From CAJJDF01 sp965655625 (GTDB lineage Bacteria > Bacteroidota > Bacteroidia > Flavobacteriales_D > CAJJDF01), in the NCBI GenBank assembly GCA_965655625.1, contig CBFHHA010000043.1:1-19324 (forward strand): 19,324 bases of DNA, written 5' to 3'. How positions within the stretch are numbered: position 1 is the first letter of the stretch; each line of letters opens with the position of its first letter. A model generated the notes under the pieces. That model did no database searches and had not been told where the DNA came from. It worked only from the letters and a program-made list of their open reading frames with translations. The position numbers and the translations under genes are program-made. Shown in pieces: positions 1 through 6,868 of this stretch.

Positions 1-5
1 ATCCT

Positions 6-13
6 TATTTTTG
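6..13 (+). promoter_or_regulatory. Candidate -7 promoter box for the E2 gene
   Basis: The octamer TATTTTTG matches the Bacteroidota -7 consensus TAnnTTTG exactly and lies 37 bases before the E2 start codon. The matching -33 element would fall before the start of the window, so the promoter cannot be fully judged. Confidence 0.5.
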
Positions 14-50
14 TACTTCAAAAAACTGAAATAAACAATATTTTATAAAT

Positions 51-1382
51 ATGTCTGAAATTGAAGTTCTATTACCTAAAATGGGAGAAAGTGTAGCTGA
101 GGCTACCGTAATTACATGGTTGAAAGAAGTAGGTGAAACAATCGAGGCGGAAGAGTCTTTGATTGAAATTGCAACCGACAAAGTAGATTCTGAAGTTCCT
201 GCACCGGTTGACGGGGTTTTGGTAAAGAAATTATTTAATGAAGGCGATGTGGCTCAAGTAGGAGATGTAATTGCAATTATTTCAACAGAAGGTGGAGCCG
301 AGGTACCTGTGGCGTCACCAACTATCGAAACTGCTTCTTCGCCATCTCCGGAAGTAGTAGCTGAAGTTTCTGCACCTCTTGCTAAAACCGCAATTGAACA
401 AGTAGAAATTGCAAAAACAGGAGATTCAGGAAGGTTTTATTCTCCTTTGGTAAGAAATATTGCCAAAGAAGAAGGGATTTCAATGAGTGAGTTGGAAACA
501 ATCTCTGGGAGTGGGAAAGAAGGAAGAGTGAGTAAATCTGATATACTAGATTACATTAAAAACAGAGGAAATCAGCCAATGGAATCAAAGGTAGCGGCTC
601 CAAAAGACAAAGTAATCGCACAAACTACTGATGTAAACAAACCAGTGCACAAACCAGCTATACCCTTAGGACCAAACGATACAGTGGTGGAAATGGATAG
701 AATGAGAAAACTGATTGCAGATCATATGGTAATGAGTAAGCAAACTTCTCCGCACGTAACTTCTTATGTTGAAGCTGACGTGACAAATATCGTAAACTGG
801 AGAAATAAAGTGAAGAACCAGTTTCAACAAGAAAATGGAGAGAAAATCACTTTTACTCCAATTTTTATTGAAGCGATTGCCAAAGCAATTAAAGATTTTC
901 CGGGCATCAATATCTCTATTGATGGAACCAATATTATTCAAAGAGGAAATATAAATATTGGAATGGCTGCAGCTTTACCTTCTGGTAATTTGATTGTTCC
1001 TGTTATAAAAAATGCCGATAGATTAAATCTTTTGGGATTAATCAAAGCTGTAAATGATTTGGCAAATAGAGCAAGACAAAACAAATTGACACCAGATGAA
1101 ATACAGGGAGGAACTTACACAATGACCAACGTGGGAACGTTCGGAAACGTGTTTGGAACGCCAATAATCAACCAACCTCAAGTTGCTATCATGGCCGTAG
1201 GTGCAATTCGTAAAATGGTTTCAGTAATTGAAACTCCAGAGGGAGACACAATGGGAATTAGACACAAAATGTTCCTGTCTCACGCTTATGATCACAGAGT
1301 GGTAGACGGAGCTTTAGGTGGGATGTTTGTGCGAAGAGTAGCTGATTATCTTGAGTCTTTTGACCCGAATAGAGAAATATAA
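51..1382 (+). CDS. 2-oxoacid dehydrogenase E2 (dihydrolipoamide acyltransferase)
   Basis: This is the E2 core of a 2-oxoacid dehydrogenase complex, which moves an acyl group from lipoyl-lysine to coenzyme A. The 443-residue protein has one N-terminal lipoyl domain (about 3-78) with the lipoylated lysine at K44 in the ATDKVDS motif. A low-complexity Pro/Ala/Val-rich linker follows, then a peripheral subunit-binding domain (about 131-170) and the catalytic domain (about 210-440). The active-site motif DHRVVDG is complete (H415, D419). The segment SPHVTSYVEADVTNIVNWRN resembles branched-chain (BkdB-type) E2 proteins more than succinyltransferases, but substrate cannot be fixed from sequence alone. 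No E1 gene is adjacent. E3 (lpd) lies at 14912. The gene appears to be transcribed alone, with a promoter box at 6-13 and a terminator at 1452-1491. Confidence 0.93.
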   Translation: MSEIEVLLPKMGESVAEATVITWLKEVGETIEAEESLIEIATDKVDSEVPAPVDGVLVKKLFNEGDVAQVGDVIAIISTEGGAEVPVASPTIETASSPSPEVVAEVSAPLAKTAIEQVEIAKTGDSGRFYSPLVRNIAKEEGISMSELETISGSGKEGRVSKSDILDYIKNRGNQPMESKVAAPKDKVIAQTTDVNKPVHKPAIPLGPNDTVVEMDRMRKLIADHMVMSKQTSPHVTSYVEADVTNIVNWRNKVKNQFQQENGEKITFTPIFIEAIAKAIKDFPGINISIDGTNIIQRGNINIGMAAALPSGNLIVPVIKNADRLNLLGLIKAVNDLANRARQNKLTPDEIQGGTYTMTNVGTFGNVFGTPIINQPQVAIMAVGAIRKMVSVIETPEGDTMGIRHKMFLSHAYDHRVVDGALGGMFVRRVADYLESFDPNREI

Positions 1383-1451
1383 ATCAAATCTGAAGCCTGA
1401 GAATTCGACCAAAAAGAGAATAACAAAGGCTGACTTATAAATAAAAAATTC

Positions 1452-1491
1452 AAAAGCTCTTCTCCCAAATTATCGGAAAAGAGCTTTTTTT
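1452..1491 (+). terminator. Rho-independent terminator after the E2 gene
   Basis: A 10-bp perfect stem (1452-1461 with 1479-1488, AAAAGCTCTT/AAGAGCTTTT) extends past one C-A mismatch by three more pairs and ends in a run of seven T. It lies about 70 bases after the E2 stop and just before the next start codon. Confidence 0.85.
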
Positions 1492-1503
1492 AAAAACAAA
1501 GCA

Positions 1504-2265
1504 ATGAATTTAAACTTAACCAGACCCATAGCCTTTTTTGATTTAGAATCTACAGGAGTAGATGTTTCAAAAGATAGAATCGTAGAAATTTCGATTCAAA
1601 AACTACTGCCAAATGGGGAAAAAGAAACCTACACCAAAAGAGTGAATCCAGAAATGCCTATCCCAATTGAAGCATCGGAAGTACATGGAATATATGATTT
1701 TGATGTATTGAACGAGAAAACTTGGAAAGAAATAGCGCCTGAGGTAGTTGAATTTATTGGAGAGGCAGATTTAGCTGGTTACAATTCAAATCGGTTTGAT
1801 ATTCCCATGTTAATGGAAGAGTTGCTAAGAGTGGAAGTGGAACTTGCCATGACAGACAGAAAAAGAATTGATGTTCAGAATATTTTCTACAAACAAGAAA
1901 AAAGAACATTGGAAGCTGCACTGAAATTCTATTGTGGAAAAGATTTAGAAAACGCTCACAGTGCCGAAGCTGATACGACTGCCACCATGGATGTATTATT
2001 AGCTCAAATTGATCGCTATGAAGACATTGAAGGAAATGTAGATTTCTTAGCAGAATACTCAGAAATGGGGAGTAAAATGGCCGACTATGCAGGGCGTTTT
2101 GTGTTCAATGCGGATGGAGAACCCTGTTTTAATTTTGGAAAACACAAAGGAAAAACGATTGAGGATGTACTAAGAAGAGAACCAAGTTACTATTCTTGGA
2201 TGATGAATGGGGATTTCCCTAGGTATACGAAGAAAGTTCTTCAAGAGGTTAAGGATAATATGTAA
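1504..2265 (+). CDS. DnaQ-like 3'-5' exonuclease with ExoX-like C-terminal domain
   Basis: This is a DEDDh-family exonuclease, which removes nucleotides from 3' ends of DNA or RNA using two metal ions. The three motifs are complete: Exo I FFDLEST (D13, E15), Exo II GYNSNRFDIPM (D99) and Exo III HSAEAD (H152, D157). Residues about 205-245 form a separate short C-terminal module starting at CFNFGKHKGKTIEDVLRREP with conserved aromatic residues. It resembles the C-terminal domain found in ExoX-type nucleases and thought to help bind nucleic acid. At 253 residues it is longer than a bare epsilon-like domain, which fits the two-domain reading. It is too small and lacks the domains needed for a polymerase. 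Flanking genes give no pathway hint. The substrate, and any role in repair or RNA turnover, are unknown. Confidence 0.88.
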   Translation: MNLNLTRPIAFFDLESTGVDVSKDRIVEISIQKLLPNGEKETYTKRVNPEMPIPIEASEVHGIYDFDVLNEKTWKEIAPEVVEFIGEADLAGYNSNRFDIPMLMEELLRVEVELAMTDRKRIDVQNIFYKQEKRTLEAALKFYCGKDLENAHSAEADTTATMDVLLAQIDRYEDIEGNVDFLAEYSEMGSKMADYAGRFVFNADGEPCFNFGKHKGKTIEDVLRREPSYYSWMMNGDFPRYTKKVLQEVKDNM

Positions 2266-2558
2266 GCAGACAACCGATTTCCGTTTTCACGGAAATCATG
2301 TGAATCGCTTAATCCGGGCATTCGGGATTTGTGGAGATTGTCAATGAAACTTATCTTTTGCACAATCATTTAACTATCAAAAGAAGAAAAGCAAGGAAAA
2401 GAGCTGGGTTTGAATCAAGTTAAAAGAGGAAAGACAGTTTCTTAAAAAGAGATAATAAATAACACAGATTAATCAAATGAAAACCTCAGGATTGTTAATC
2501 CATCTGAGCAGATTTCAATTATAAATTTTAATCATATTATGAAGTAATCTTAATTTAA
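2266..2558. other. Gene-free stretch with three hairpins
   Basis: I see no convincing coding sequence in these 293 bases. There are three inverted repeats: a perfect 8-bp stem with a 6-base loop at 2276-2297 (GATTTCCG/CGGAAATC), a 5-bp stem at 2311-2329 (AATCC/GGATT), and a 9-bp stem with a 3-base bulge and a 3-base loop at 2485-2508 (CTCAGGATT/AATCC-CTGAG). None is followed by a T run, so they are not classic terminators. The first could still stabilise the 3' end of the exonuclease mRNA. No good promoter box for the next gene stands out. Confidence 0.5.
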
Positions 2559-3173
2559 ATGAAAATAATCTGCATAGGAAGAAATTACAGCGAACACGCC
2601 AAAGAATTAGGAAACGAAGCACCAAAAGAACCACTTTTTTTCTTAAAGCCCGATTCGGCAATTTTGCCAAAAAGAGTGCCTTTTTACATTCCAGAATTCA
2701 CTAAGGATTTGCACTTTGAGGTGGAATTATTAGTAAAAATTAATCGAGTAGGAAAACACATTGAAGAACGCTTCGCAAACACATATTACGACAAAATAGG
2801 ATTGGGTATTGACTTTACAGCCAGAGATATACAGCAGGAATGTAAAACAAAAGGTTTACCATGGGAAAAAGCAAAAGCATTTGACGGATCAGCTGTAATT
2901 GGGAAAGAATTTATCGATAAATCAGAATTTGAATCTGTTCAAAACATACAGTTTAGTTTGAATAAAAATGGAGAACAAGTCCAACTCGGTAACTCAAACG
3001 ACATGATATTTTCTATCGATAGAATAGTGAGCTATGTTTCTCAGTTTTTTACTTTAAAAATAGGGGATATAATTTATACAGGAACTCCAGCAGGAGTTGG
3101 ACCAGTAAAGATAGGAGACTGGTTAGAAGGATTTATAGGAGAAAAACAATTGATTTCGTTGGCTATTAAATAG
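2559..3173 (+). CDS. Fumarylacetoacetate hydrolase (FAH) family protein
   Basis: This is a compact 204-residue single-domain member of the FAH superfamily. The best-known short members act on acylpyruvates or decarboxylate oxaloacetate, using a bound divalent metal. The family signature is present: the metal-binding E-x-E in HFEVELLVKI (E54, E56), the third acidic ligand in GLGIDFTARD (D85), the KAKAFDGSAVIG motif (about 104-115), and the C-terminal strand IYTGTPAGVGP. An N-terminal IGRNYSEHAKELG segment with a conserved His is also typical of this subgroup. The length matches YcgM/FAHD1-type proteins rather than the larger catabolic FAH. No aromatic-degradation genes are nearby, so a housekeeping clean-up role is likelier than a pathway step. 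Exact substrate is not predictable. Confidence 0.88.
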   Translation: MKIICIGRNYSEHAKELGNEAPKEPLFFLKPDSAILPKRVPFYIPEFTKDLHFEVELLVKINRVGKHIEERFANTYYDKIGLGIDFTARDIQQECKTKGLPWEKAKAFDGSAVIGKEFIDKSEFESVQNIQFSLNKNGEQVQLGNSNDMIFSIDRIVSYVSQFFTLKIGDIIYTGTPAGVGPVKIGDWLEGFIGEKQLISLAIK

Positions 3174-3471
3174 TATTCTATTTTTGGATTTATCCATTTG
3201 TTATTTCCTTTAAAAATTGAGTTTTAATCTGAGCGTATTACAAAGAGAATCATTTTGATGAATATCAATGAATAAGATTCCTCTTTTAAATTGGTAAAGA
3301 ATGACAAAACTTGATAGGTAAAAAAATGTATTCCCTGTACCATTCAATATAATCTTTACATTATGTTAATTTTCTACCACTTCACTTCCAGGTAATTAGA
3401 AAATAATTACATTTTTTTATGAAAATAACCCCTTTCAATGTAACATTCTACAAGGCTTTACGTACAAGGTG
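3174..3471. other. Structured gene-free region before the sigma factor gene
   Basis: There is no credible coding sequence here. Directly after the FAH stop is a perfect -7-like box TATTTTTG (3179-3186) with a TTG 17 bases upstream (3159-3161), a weaker spacing than usual. It is followed by a long imperfect hairpin at 3242-3286 (AAAGAGAATC pairs with GATTC-C-TCTTT, with an inner TTGAT/ATCAA stem and a GAAT loop). A weak terminator-like hairpin then lies at 3392-3418. The order box, hairpin, terminator could mark a small untranslated RNA of roughly 220-230 bases, or only the 3' end of the FAH transcript. Confidence 0.4.
3392..3418 (+). terminator. Weak terminator-like hairpin
   Basis: A 7-bp stem (GTAATTA at 3392-3398, TAATTAC at 3404-3410) with a GAAAA loop is followed by A and seven T. 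The stem has only one G-C pair, so termination strength is doubtful. Confidence 0.4.
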
Positions 3472-3502
3472 TTGACAGAAGTAAGAAAAAATGTTATTTT
3501 TG
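3472..3502 (+). promoter_or_regulatory. Promoter of the primary sigma factor gene
   Basis: TTGACA (3472-3477) is followed 17 bases later by TATTTTTG (3495-3502). The second element is a perfect Bacteroidota -7 box, and the TTG sits 20 bases before it, the usual spacing for this phylum. The first element also happens to match the enterobacterial -35. The expected start site is about 3508-3510, giving a leader of roughly 20 bases before the start codon at 3530. This is the clearest promoter in the window. Confidence 0.75.
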
Positions 3503-3529
3503 CACATAATATTCACCTAAAACCATTGA

Positions 3530-4393
3530 ATGAGACAACTTAAAATTACCAAATCGATAACCAATAGGGAAAGTCAGTCGCTTGATAAATACCTACAAGA
3601 AATTAGTAAGGAGACTCTAATTACAGCAGAAGAGGAGGTACTTTTAGCTCAAAGAATCAAGGAAGGTGATCAAATAGCTTTAGAGAAATTAATTAAATCG
3701 AATTTACGATTTGTTATTTCTGTTGCTAAGCAATACCAAAACCAAGGACTTACTTTACCCGATTTGATCAACGAAGGAAACTTAGGGTTGATAAAAGCTG
3801 CTCAACGATTTGACGAAACAAGAGGATTTAAATTTATCTCCTACGCTGTTTGGTGGATTAGACAATCTATCCTTCAAGCTTTGGCTGAGCAAAGTAGAAT
3901 TGTGAGGTTGCCATTGAACCAAGTTGGTTCTTTGAACAAATTGAACAAAACATTCTCAAGACTTGAGCAACAATACGAAAGAGCACCAAGTGAGCATGAA
4001 TTGGCAGAAGAGCTGGAGGTAACAAATACAAAAGTTACTGATACATTGAGAGTAGGAGGAAGACACGTGTCTGTAGATGCTCCATTTCAGGAGGGAGAAG
4101 ATAATTCATTATTGGATGTATTAATTAACTCGGATTCACCAACTGCCGATACCGACTTAATGATTGAATCCTTACAAAGAGAAATCAAAAGGTCTTTGTC
4201 TACTTTGTCTGAAAGAGAAAGAGAAGTGATTATTTTATTCTTCGGAATTGGAATGAAACACGGTCTTACTTTGGAAGAAATTGGAACTAAATTTGACTTA
4301 ACCAGAGAAAGAGTAAGGCAAATTAAAGAAAAGGCAATCAGAAGATTAAGGCAAACATCAAGAAGTAAATTGCTCAAAACCTATTTGGGATAG
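3530..4393 (+). CDS. rpoD: Primary RNA polymerase sigma factor (sigma-70 / SigA type)
   Basis: This is the housekeeping sigma subunit, which directs RNA polymerase to promoters. At 287 residues it lacks region 1.1, the usual form in Bacteroidota. Region 1.2 is at about 17-45 (SLDKYLQEISKETLITAEEE). Region 2 is at about 51-127 and includes the core-binding segment (LPDLINEGNLGLIKAA) and the -10 melting helix (FKFISYAVWWIRQSI). Region 3 is at about 128-205. Region 4 is at about 215-280, with the helix-turn-helix LTLEEIGTKFDLTRERVRQIKEKAIRR. The strong, conserved 1.2 to 4.2 order argues for the primary factor rather than an alternative or ECF sigma. It has its own good promoter and a long perfect terminator hairpin, so it is transcribed alone. 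Confidence 0.95.
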   Translation: MRQLKITKSITNRESQSLDKYLQEISKETLITAEEEVLLAQRIKEGDQIALEKLIKSNLRFVISVAKQYQNQGLTLPDLINEGNLGLIKAAQRFDETRGFKFISYAVWWIRQSILQALAEQSRIVRLPLNQVGSLNKLNKTFSRLEQQYERAPSEHELAEELEVTNTKVTDTLRVGGRHVSVDAPFQEGEDNSLLDVLINSDSPTADTDLMIESLQREIKRSLSTLSEREREVIILFFGIGMKHGLTLEEIGTKFDLTRERVRQIKEKAIRRLRQTSRSKLLKTYLG

Positions 4394-4415
4394 GAAAATC
4401 TTCTTAATAAATATG

Positions 4416-4459
4416 AAAAAAGAAAAACACTTCAATCCCTTGAAGTGTTTTTCTTTTTT
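4416..4459. terminator. Strong terminator after rpoD with a 20-bp perfect stem
   Basis: Bases 4416-4435 and 4440-4459 form a perfect 20-bp stem closed by a TCCC tetraloop. The 3' arm ends in TTTTTCTTTTTT, which serves as the T tract. The other strand has the same properties, so it could act in both directions. It isolates rpoD from the GAPDH gene. Confidence 0.92.
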
Positions 4460-4504
4460 GTGGAAGTTTTGAATTTTGGAGAGAGTTTTTTCTTTAAATT
4501 TTGA

Positions 4505-4512
4505 TAAATTTG
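4505..4512 (+). promoter_or_regulatory. Candidate -7 promoter box for GAPDH
   Basis: TAAATTTG matches TAnnTTTG exactly and ends 24 bases before the GAPDH start at 4537. No well-spaced -33 element is visible; the nearest TTTG (4475-4478) is 26 bases upstream, too far for the usual spacing. Confidence 0.4.
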
Positions 4513-4536
4513 TCAAGAAATTTAAAACCCTCAACA

Positions 4537-5997
4537 ATGAGCCAAACCGCTTCCAAAGCATTTTACGAGTCAGAATTAAATGACTGGGTAAATAAAGAAA
4601 AATCTGCAATTAATTTAATCGCTTCAATAGGAAATTTACTGTACGACAAATCTATTGAATTAGTACTTTTTAGGAATCCGCTTGTAGATCAAAGTGTTTC
4701 GGAAATTCTTAGCTTGCACAAATCAACAACTGATGTAACTGGAAAGAAAATCACGGTGGAAGATTCTGCGGCATTAGCGGAAGTATTACTAAATATTGAT
4801 ATTGCTCCTTCCAAACTTGATATTGGAAAGTTAGCTGCTGAATGGGCTAGTGAAAAAGGAAACTTCGCATCAATCACTGAATTTTTGAATTCAAAATTAA
4901 AAGGATTTAAAACAAGTGATAACCAATCATTAGAACCAAGAGATGTCGTACTTTATGGATTTGGTAGAATTGGAAGATTAGCCGCAAGAGAACTGGTGAA
5001 ACAAGCTGGTAAAGGACAGCAGTTGAGATTAAGAGCAATCGTAGTAAGAAACAACTCGGAAGATCAAATCAAAAAAAGAGCTTCGTTGTTAAGAATGGAT
5101 TCTGTTCACGGTCCTTTTCCAGGAACTATTTTCGAAGATTATGAAAACAAAAACTTGATCATCAATGGTCAGGTAATTAATATTATTCAAGCTAATCATC
5201 CTTCGGAGATTGATTATTCTACTTTTGGTATCAGTAATGCTCTGGTAATAGATAACACAGGAGTGTTTACTGACAAAGAGGCACTTTCTAATCATTTGAA
5301 ATCAAAGGGTGTGTCTAAAGTAATTTTGACAGCTCCAGGAAAAGAAATACCAAATATTGTGTATGGAATCAACCAAAAAGAATTCAAGAGAGATGAGCAC
5401 GATATTTTTTCTGCGGCAAGTTGTACAACAAATGCAATATCCCCAATCCTAAAAGTAATTGAAGATACATACGGGGTAGAAAAAGGACATATTGAAACTG
5501 TTCATGCCTATACGAATGACCAAAACTTATTGGATAACTACCACAAGAAGCCAAGAAGAGGAAGGTCGGCTGCGATAAACATGGTTATTACCTCTACTGG
5601 AGCAGGAAAAGCAGTAACGAAAGTTATTCCTAGTTTGCACGGGAAATTGACAGCCAATGCGGTAAGAGTTCCAACTCCAAACGGTTCCTTGGCTATCATG
5701 AATTTATCCATTAAGAAAGAAGCTACTCTCGAAGAAGTGAACCAAATGGTAAAAAAATATGCTATGGAAGGTGATTTAGTGAATCAAATAAAATTCTCTA
5801 TAGAAGAAGAGTTAGTTTCAAATGACATCATCGGAAACACATGTTGTTCTGTTTTTGATAGTCACGCTACTATCGTTTCTGAGGATAAAAGAAATATTGT
5901 ATTGTACGTTTGGTACGACAATGAATTTGGGTATACAAAACAAGTAATCAGATTGGCGAAATATGTGGCCAATGTAAGAAGATTATTATACTATTAA
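4537..5997 (+). CDS. gap: Glyceraldehyde-3-phosphate dehydrogenase, long N-extended form
   Basis: This enzyme oxidises glyceraldehyde 3-phosphate to 1,3-bisphosphoglycerate with NAD(P) in glycolysis, or runs in reverse in gluconeogenesis. The 486-residue protein has about 135 extra residues before the Rossmann fold, predicted mostly helical. The cofactor loop GFGRIGR is at 141-147 and the catalytic cysteine is C296 in SAASCTTNA, followed by HAYTNDQ and TGAGKAVTKVIPSLHGKLTANAVRVP. All catalytic parts look intact. I chose the ATG at 4537 because the upstream TTG at 4501 would overlap the promoter box. Such long GAPDHs are familiar from Bacteroidota and some other bacteria; the role of the extension is not known to me. 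The direction of flux cannot be read from sequence. A terminator follows at 6021. Confidence 0.93.
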   Translation: MSQTASKAFYESELNDWVNKEKSAINLIASIGNLLYDKSIELVLFRNPLVDQSVSEILSLHKSTTDVTGKKITVEDSAALAEVLLNIDIAPSKLDIGKLAAEWASEKGNFASITEFLNSKLKGFKTSDNQSLEPRDVVLYGFGRIGRLAARELVKQAGKGQQLRLRAIVVRNNSEDQIKKRASLLRMDSVHGPFPGTIFEDYENKNLIINGQVINIIQANHPSEIDYSTFGISNALVIDNTGVFTDKEALSNHLKSKGVSKVILTAPGKEIPNIVYGINQKEFKRDEHDIFSAASCTTNAISPILKVIEDTYGVEKGHIETVHAYTNDQNLLDNYHKKPRRGRSAAINMVITSTGAGKAVTKVIPSLHGKLTANAVRVPTPNGSLAIMNLSIKKEATLEEVNQMVKKYAMEGDLVNQIKFSIEEELVSNDIIGNTCCSVFDSHATIVSEDKRNIVLYVWYDNEFGYTKQVIRLAKYVANVRRLLYY

Positions 5998-6020
5998 CGC
6001 GTTGCCATTAATCTTGATTC

Positions 6021-6053
6021 AAAACCCTTTCGTAATTCCGAGAGGGTTTTTTG
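6021..6053 (+). terminator. Terminator after GAPDH
   Basis: AAAACCCT (6021-6028) pairs with AGGGTTTT (6043-6050), and the stem continues inward through TTCG/CGAG-type pairs with one G-U wobble. It ends in a T tract (TTTTTT) and starts about 24 bases after the stop codon. Confidence 0.85.
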
Positions 6054-6083
6054 CTTTTAAGCTACACGAATGGAATATATTTT
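6050..6083 (+). promoter_or_regulatory. Weak candidate promoter for the secreted protein gene
   Basis: TTTG at 6050-6053 is followed 22 bases later by TATATTTT (6076-6083), which matches TAnnTTTG at seven of eight positions. The spacing is slightly long, and the -33 element overlaps the preceding terminator's T tract. The start codon is 37 bases downstream. Confidence 0.3.
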
Positions 6084-6120
6084 GAGATAGTTTCATTAAA
6101 TTAGACCAATTATACAAGCC

Positions 6121-6786
6121 ATGAAAAAAACAATCATACTATTTACAATCGCTCTACTTTCTTTGGGCGCCCTGGCAACTGAGCAGAAGCAAGAGTTGAG
6201 GGGAAAATCTAAGAAACAAATAGTACAAATGAAACAAAGTATTTTGCTAGTTCGGTTGTCTGATAAAGCACCCTTAATAAAAGCTCTGCAGGAAAAAGGC
6301 ATGGAGCAACGAGCAAGAGCAGTAAAAATAAAACAAGACGCTGTTAATAAGGAAATAATGAGTTCTTTTTCAGGATTTGACTTTTGCGAAGTGTATTTCT
6401 TTTACAGTCATGATTCCGAGAATCTACAAGAAGGAAAATTCGATAAAGTTACCTTGTACGCTTCGTATGATTTGCTTGCGAAGGACGTCAAGTTGGATAC
6501 AAATTTTTTTGTAGCTGATTTTGGAATGTTGAGAAACGAAGAAGAATTGAAAACGAAAACAAAGCAAGAGGAGAAAACAGGGATTTCTAAACAAAAAAAA
6601 TACAAAGGTTCTGAAGTGAATACGACAATTAAATGCATGTATTTGAGAGATCATAATTTTGAGAAATTGAATTCCCCCTTTCCTTATTACGTGAGATTTC
6701 ACCCTTCGCCAATTCAAAGTCTTTCATATCGACAAGTAATTGATCGTATGAATAAGCAGTTGACCAAATTTAGCAAACAAGGATAA
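6121..6786 (+). CDS. Uncharacterised secreted protein
   Basis: I do not recognise a named family in this 221-residue protein. It starts with a clear signal peptide (a lysine pair, about 12 hydrophobic residues, likely cleavage after GALA near residue 20), so it should reach the periplasm or beyond. It has no lipobox and no later membrane segment. The mature N-terminal part is basic and probably helical (about 22-80). The middle has FDFCEVYFFYSHDSENL followed by beta-type sequence. A very lysine-rich stretch (about 140-162) precedes a C-terminal segment with PFPYYVRFHPSP. Two cysteines (in FDFC and IKCMY) could form a disulfide. It resembles, from memory and unverified, other hypothetical exported Bacteroidota proteins. 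It is a single-gene unit between two terminators, so context gives no role. Confidence 0.75.
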   Translation: MKKTIILFTIALLSLGALATEQKQELRGKSKKQIVQMKQSILLVRLSDKAPLIKALQEKGMEQRARAVKIKQDAVNKEIMSSFSGFDFCEVYFFYSHDSENLQEGKFDKVTLYASYDLLAKDVKLDTNFFVADFGMLRNEEELKTKTKQEEKTGISKQKKYKGSEVNTTIKCMYLRDHNFEKLNSPFPYYVRFHPSPIQSLSYRQVIDRMNKQLTKFSKQG

Positions 6787-6815
6787 TTAGCTATTTCGAT
6801 ATACTCCACAAAAAG

Positions 6816-6846
6816 AAAGCCTTTTTGATTTTTCAAAAAGGCTTTT
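6816..6846. terminator. Bidirectional terminator between the secreted protein and L31 genes
   Basis: AAAGCCTTTTTG (6816-6827) pairs perfectly with CAAAAAGGCTTT (6834-6845), with an A-T pair closing the loop and a T run downstream. The opposite strand also ends in a T-rich tail. It lies between two converging genes and can serve both. Confidence 0.85.
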
Positions 6847-6868
6847 TAAATTTATATAAATGAGACAC

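Noticed and set aside
2477..2524. Short reading frame starting ATGAAAACC before the FAH gene
   Set aside because: Only about 15 codons, no ribosome-binding or promoter support, and it spans one of the hairpins.
4416..4459. The 20-bp perfect inverted repeat as a possible mobile-element end or regulatory palindrome
   Set aside because: It lies 23 bases after the rpoD stop, has a tetraloop and ends in a T tract, which is fully explained by a strong terminator. There are no flanking target duplications and no transposase gene.
4501..4536. TTG at 4501 as the GAPDH start
   Set aside because: It would place the likely -7 promoter box (4505-4512) inside the gene. The ATG at 4537 gives a normal leader.
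4358..4609. Minus-strand open frame across the rpoD end and terminator
   Set aside because: It overlaps two confident genes and reads through the terminator hairpin; the low-complexity Lys/Phe-rich product is typical of chance translation.
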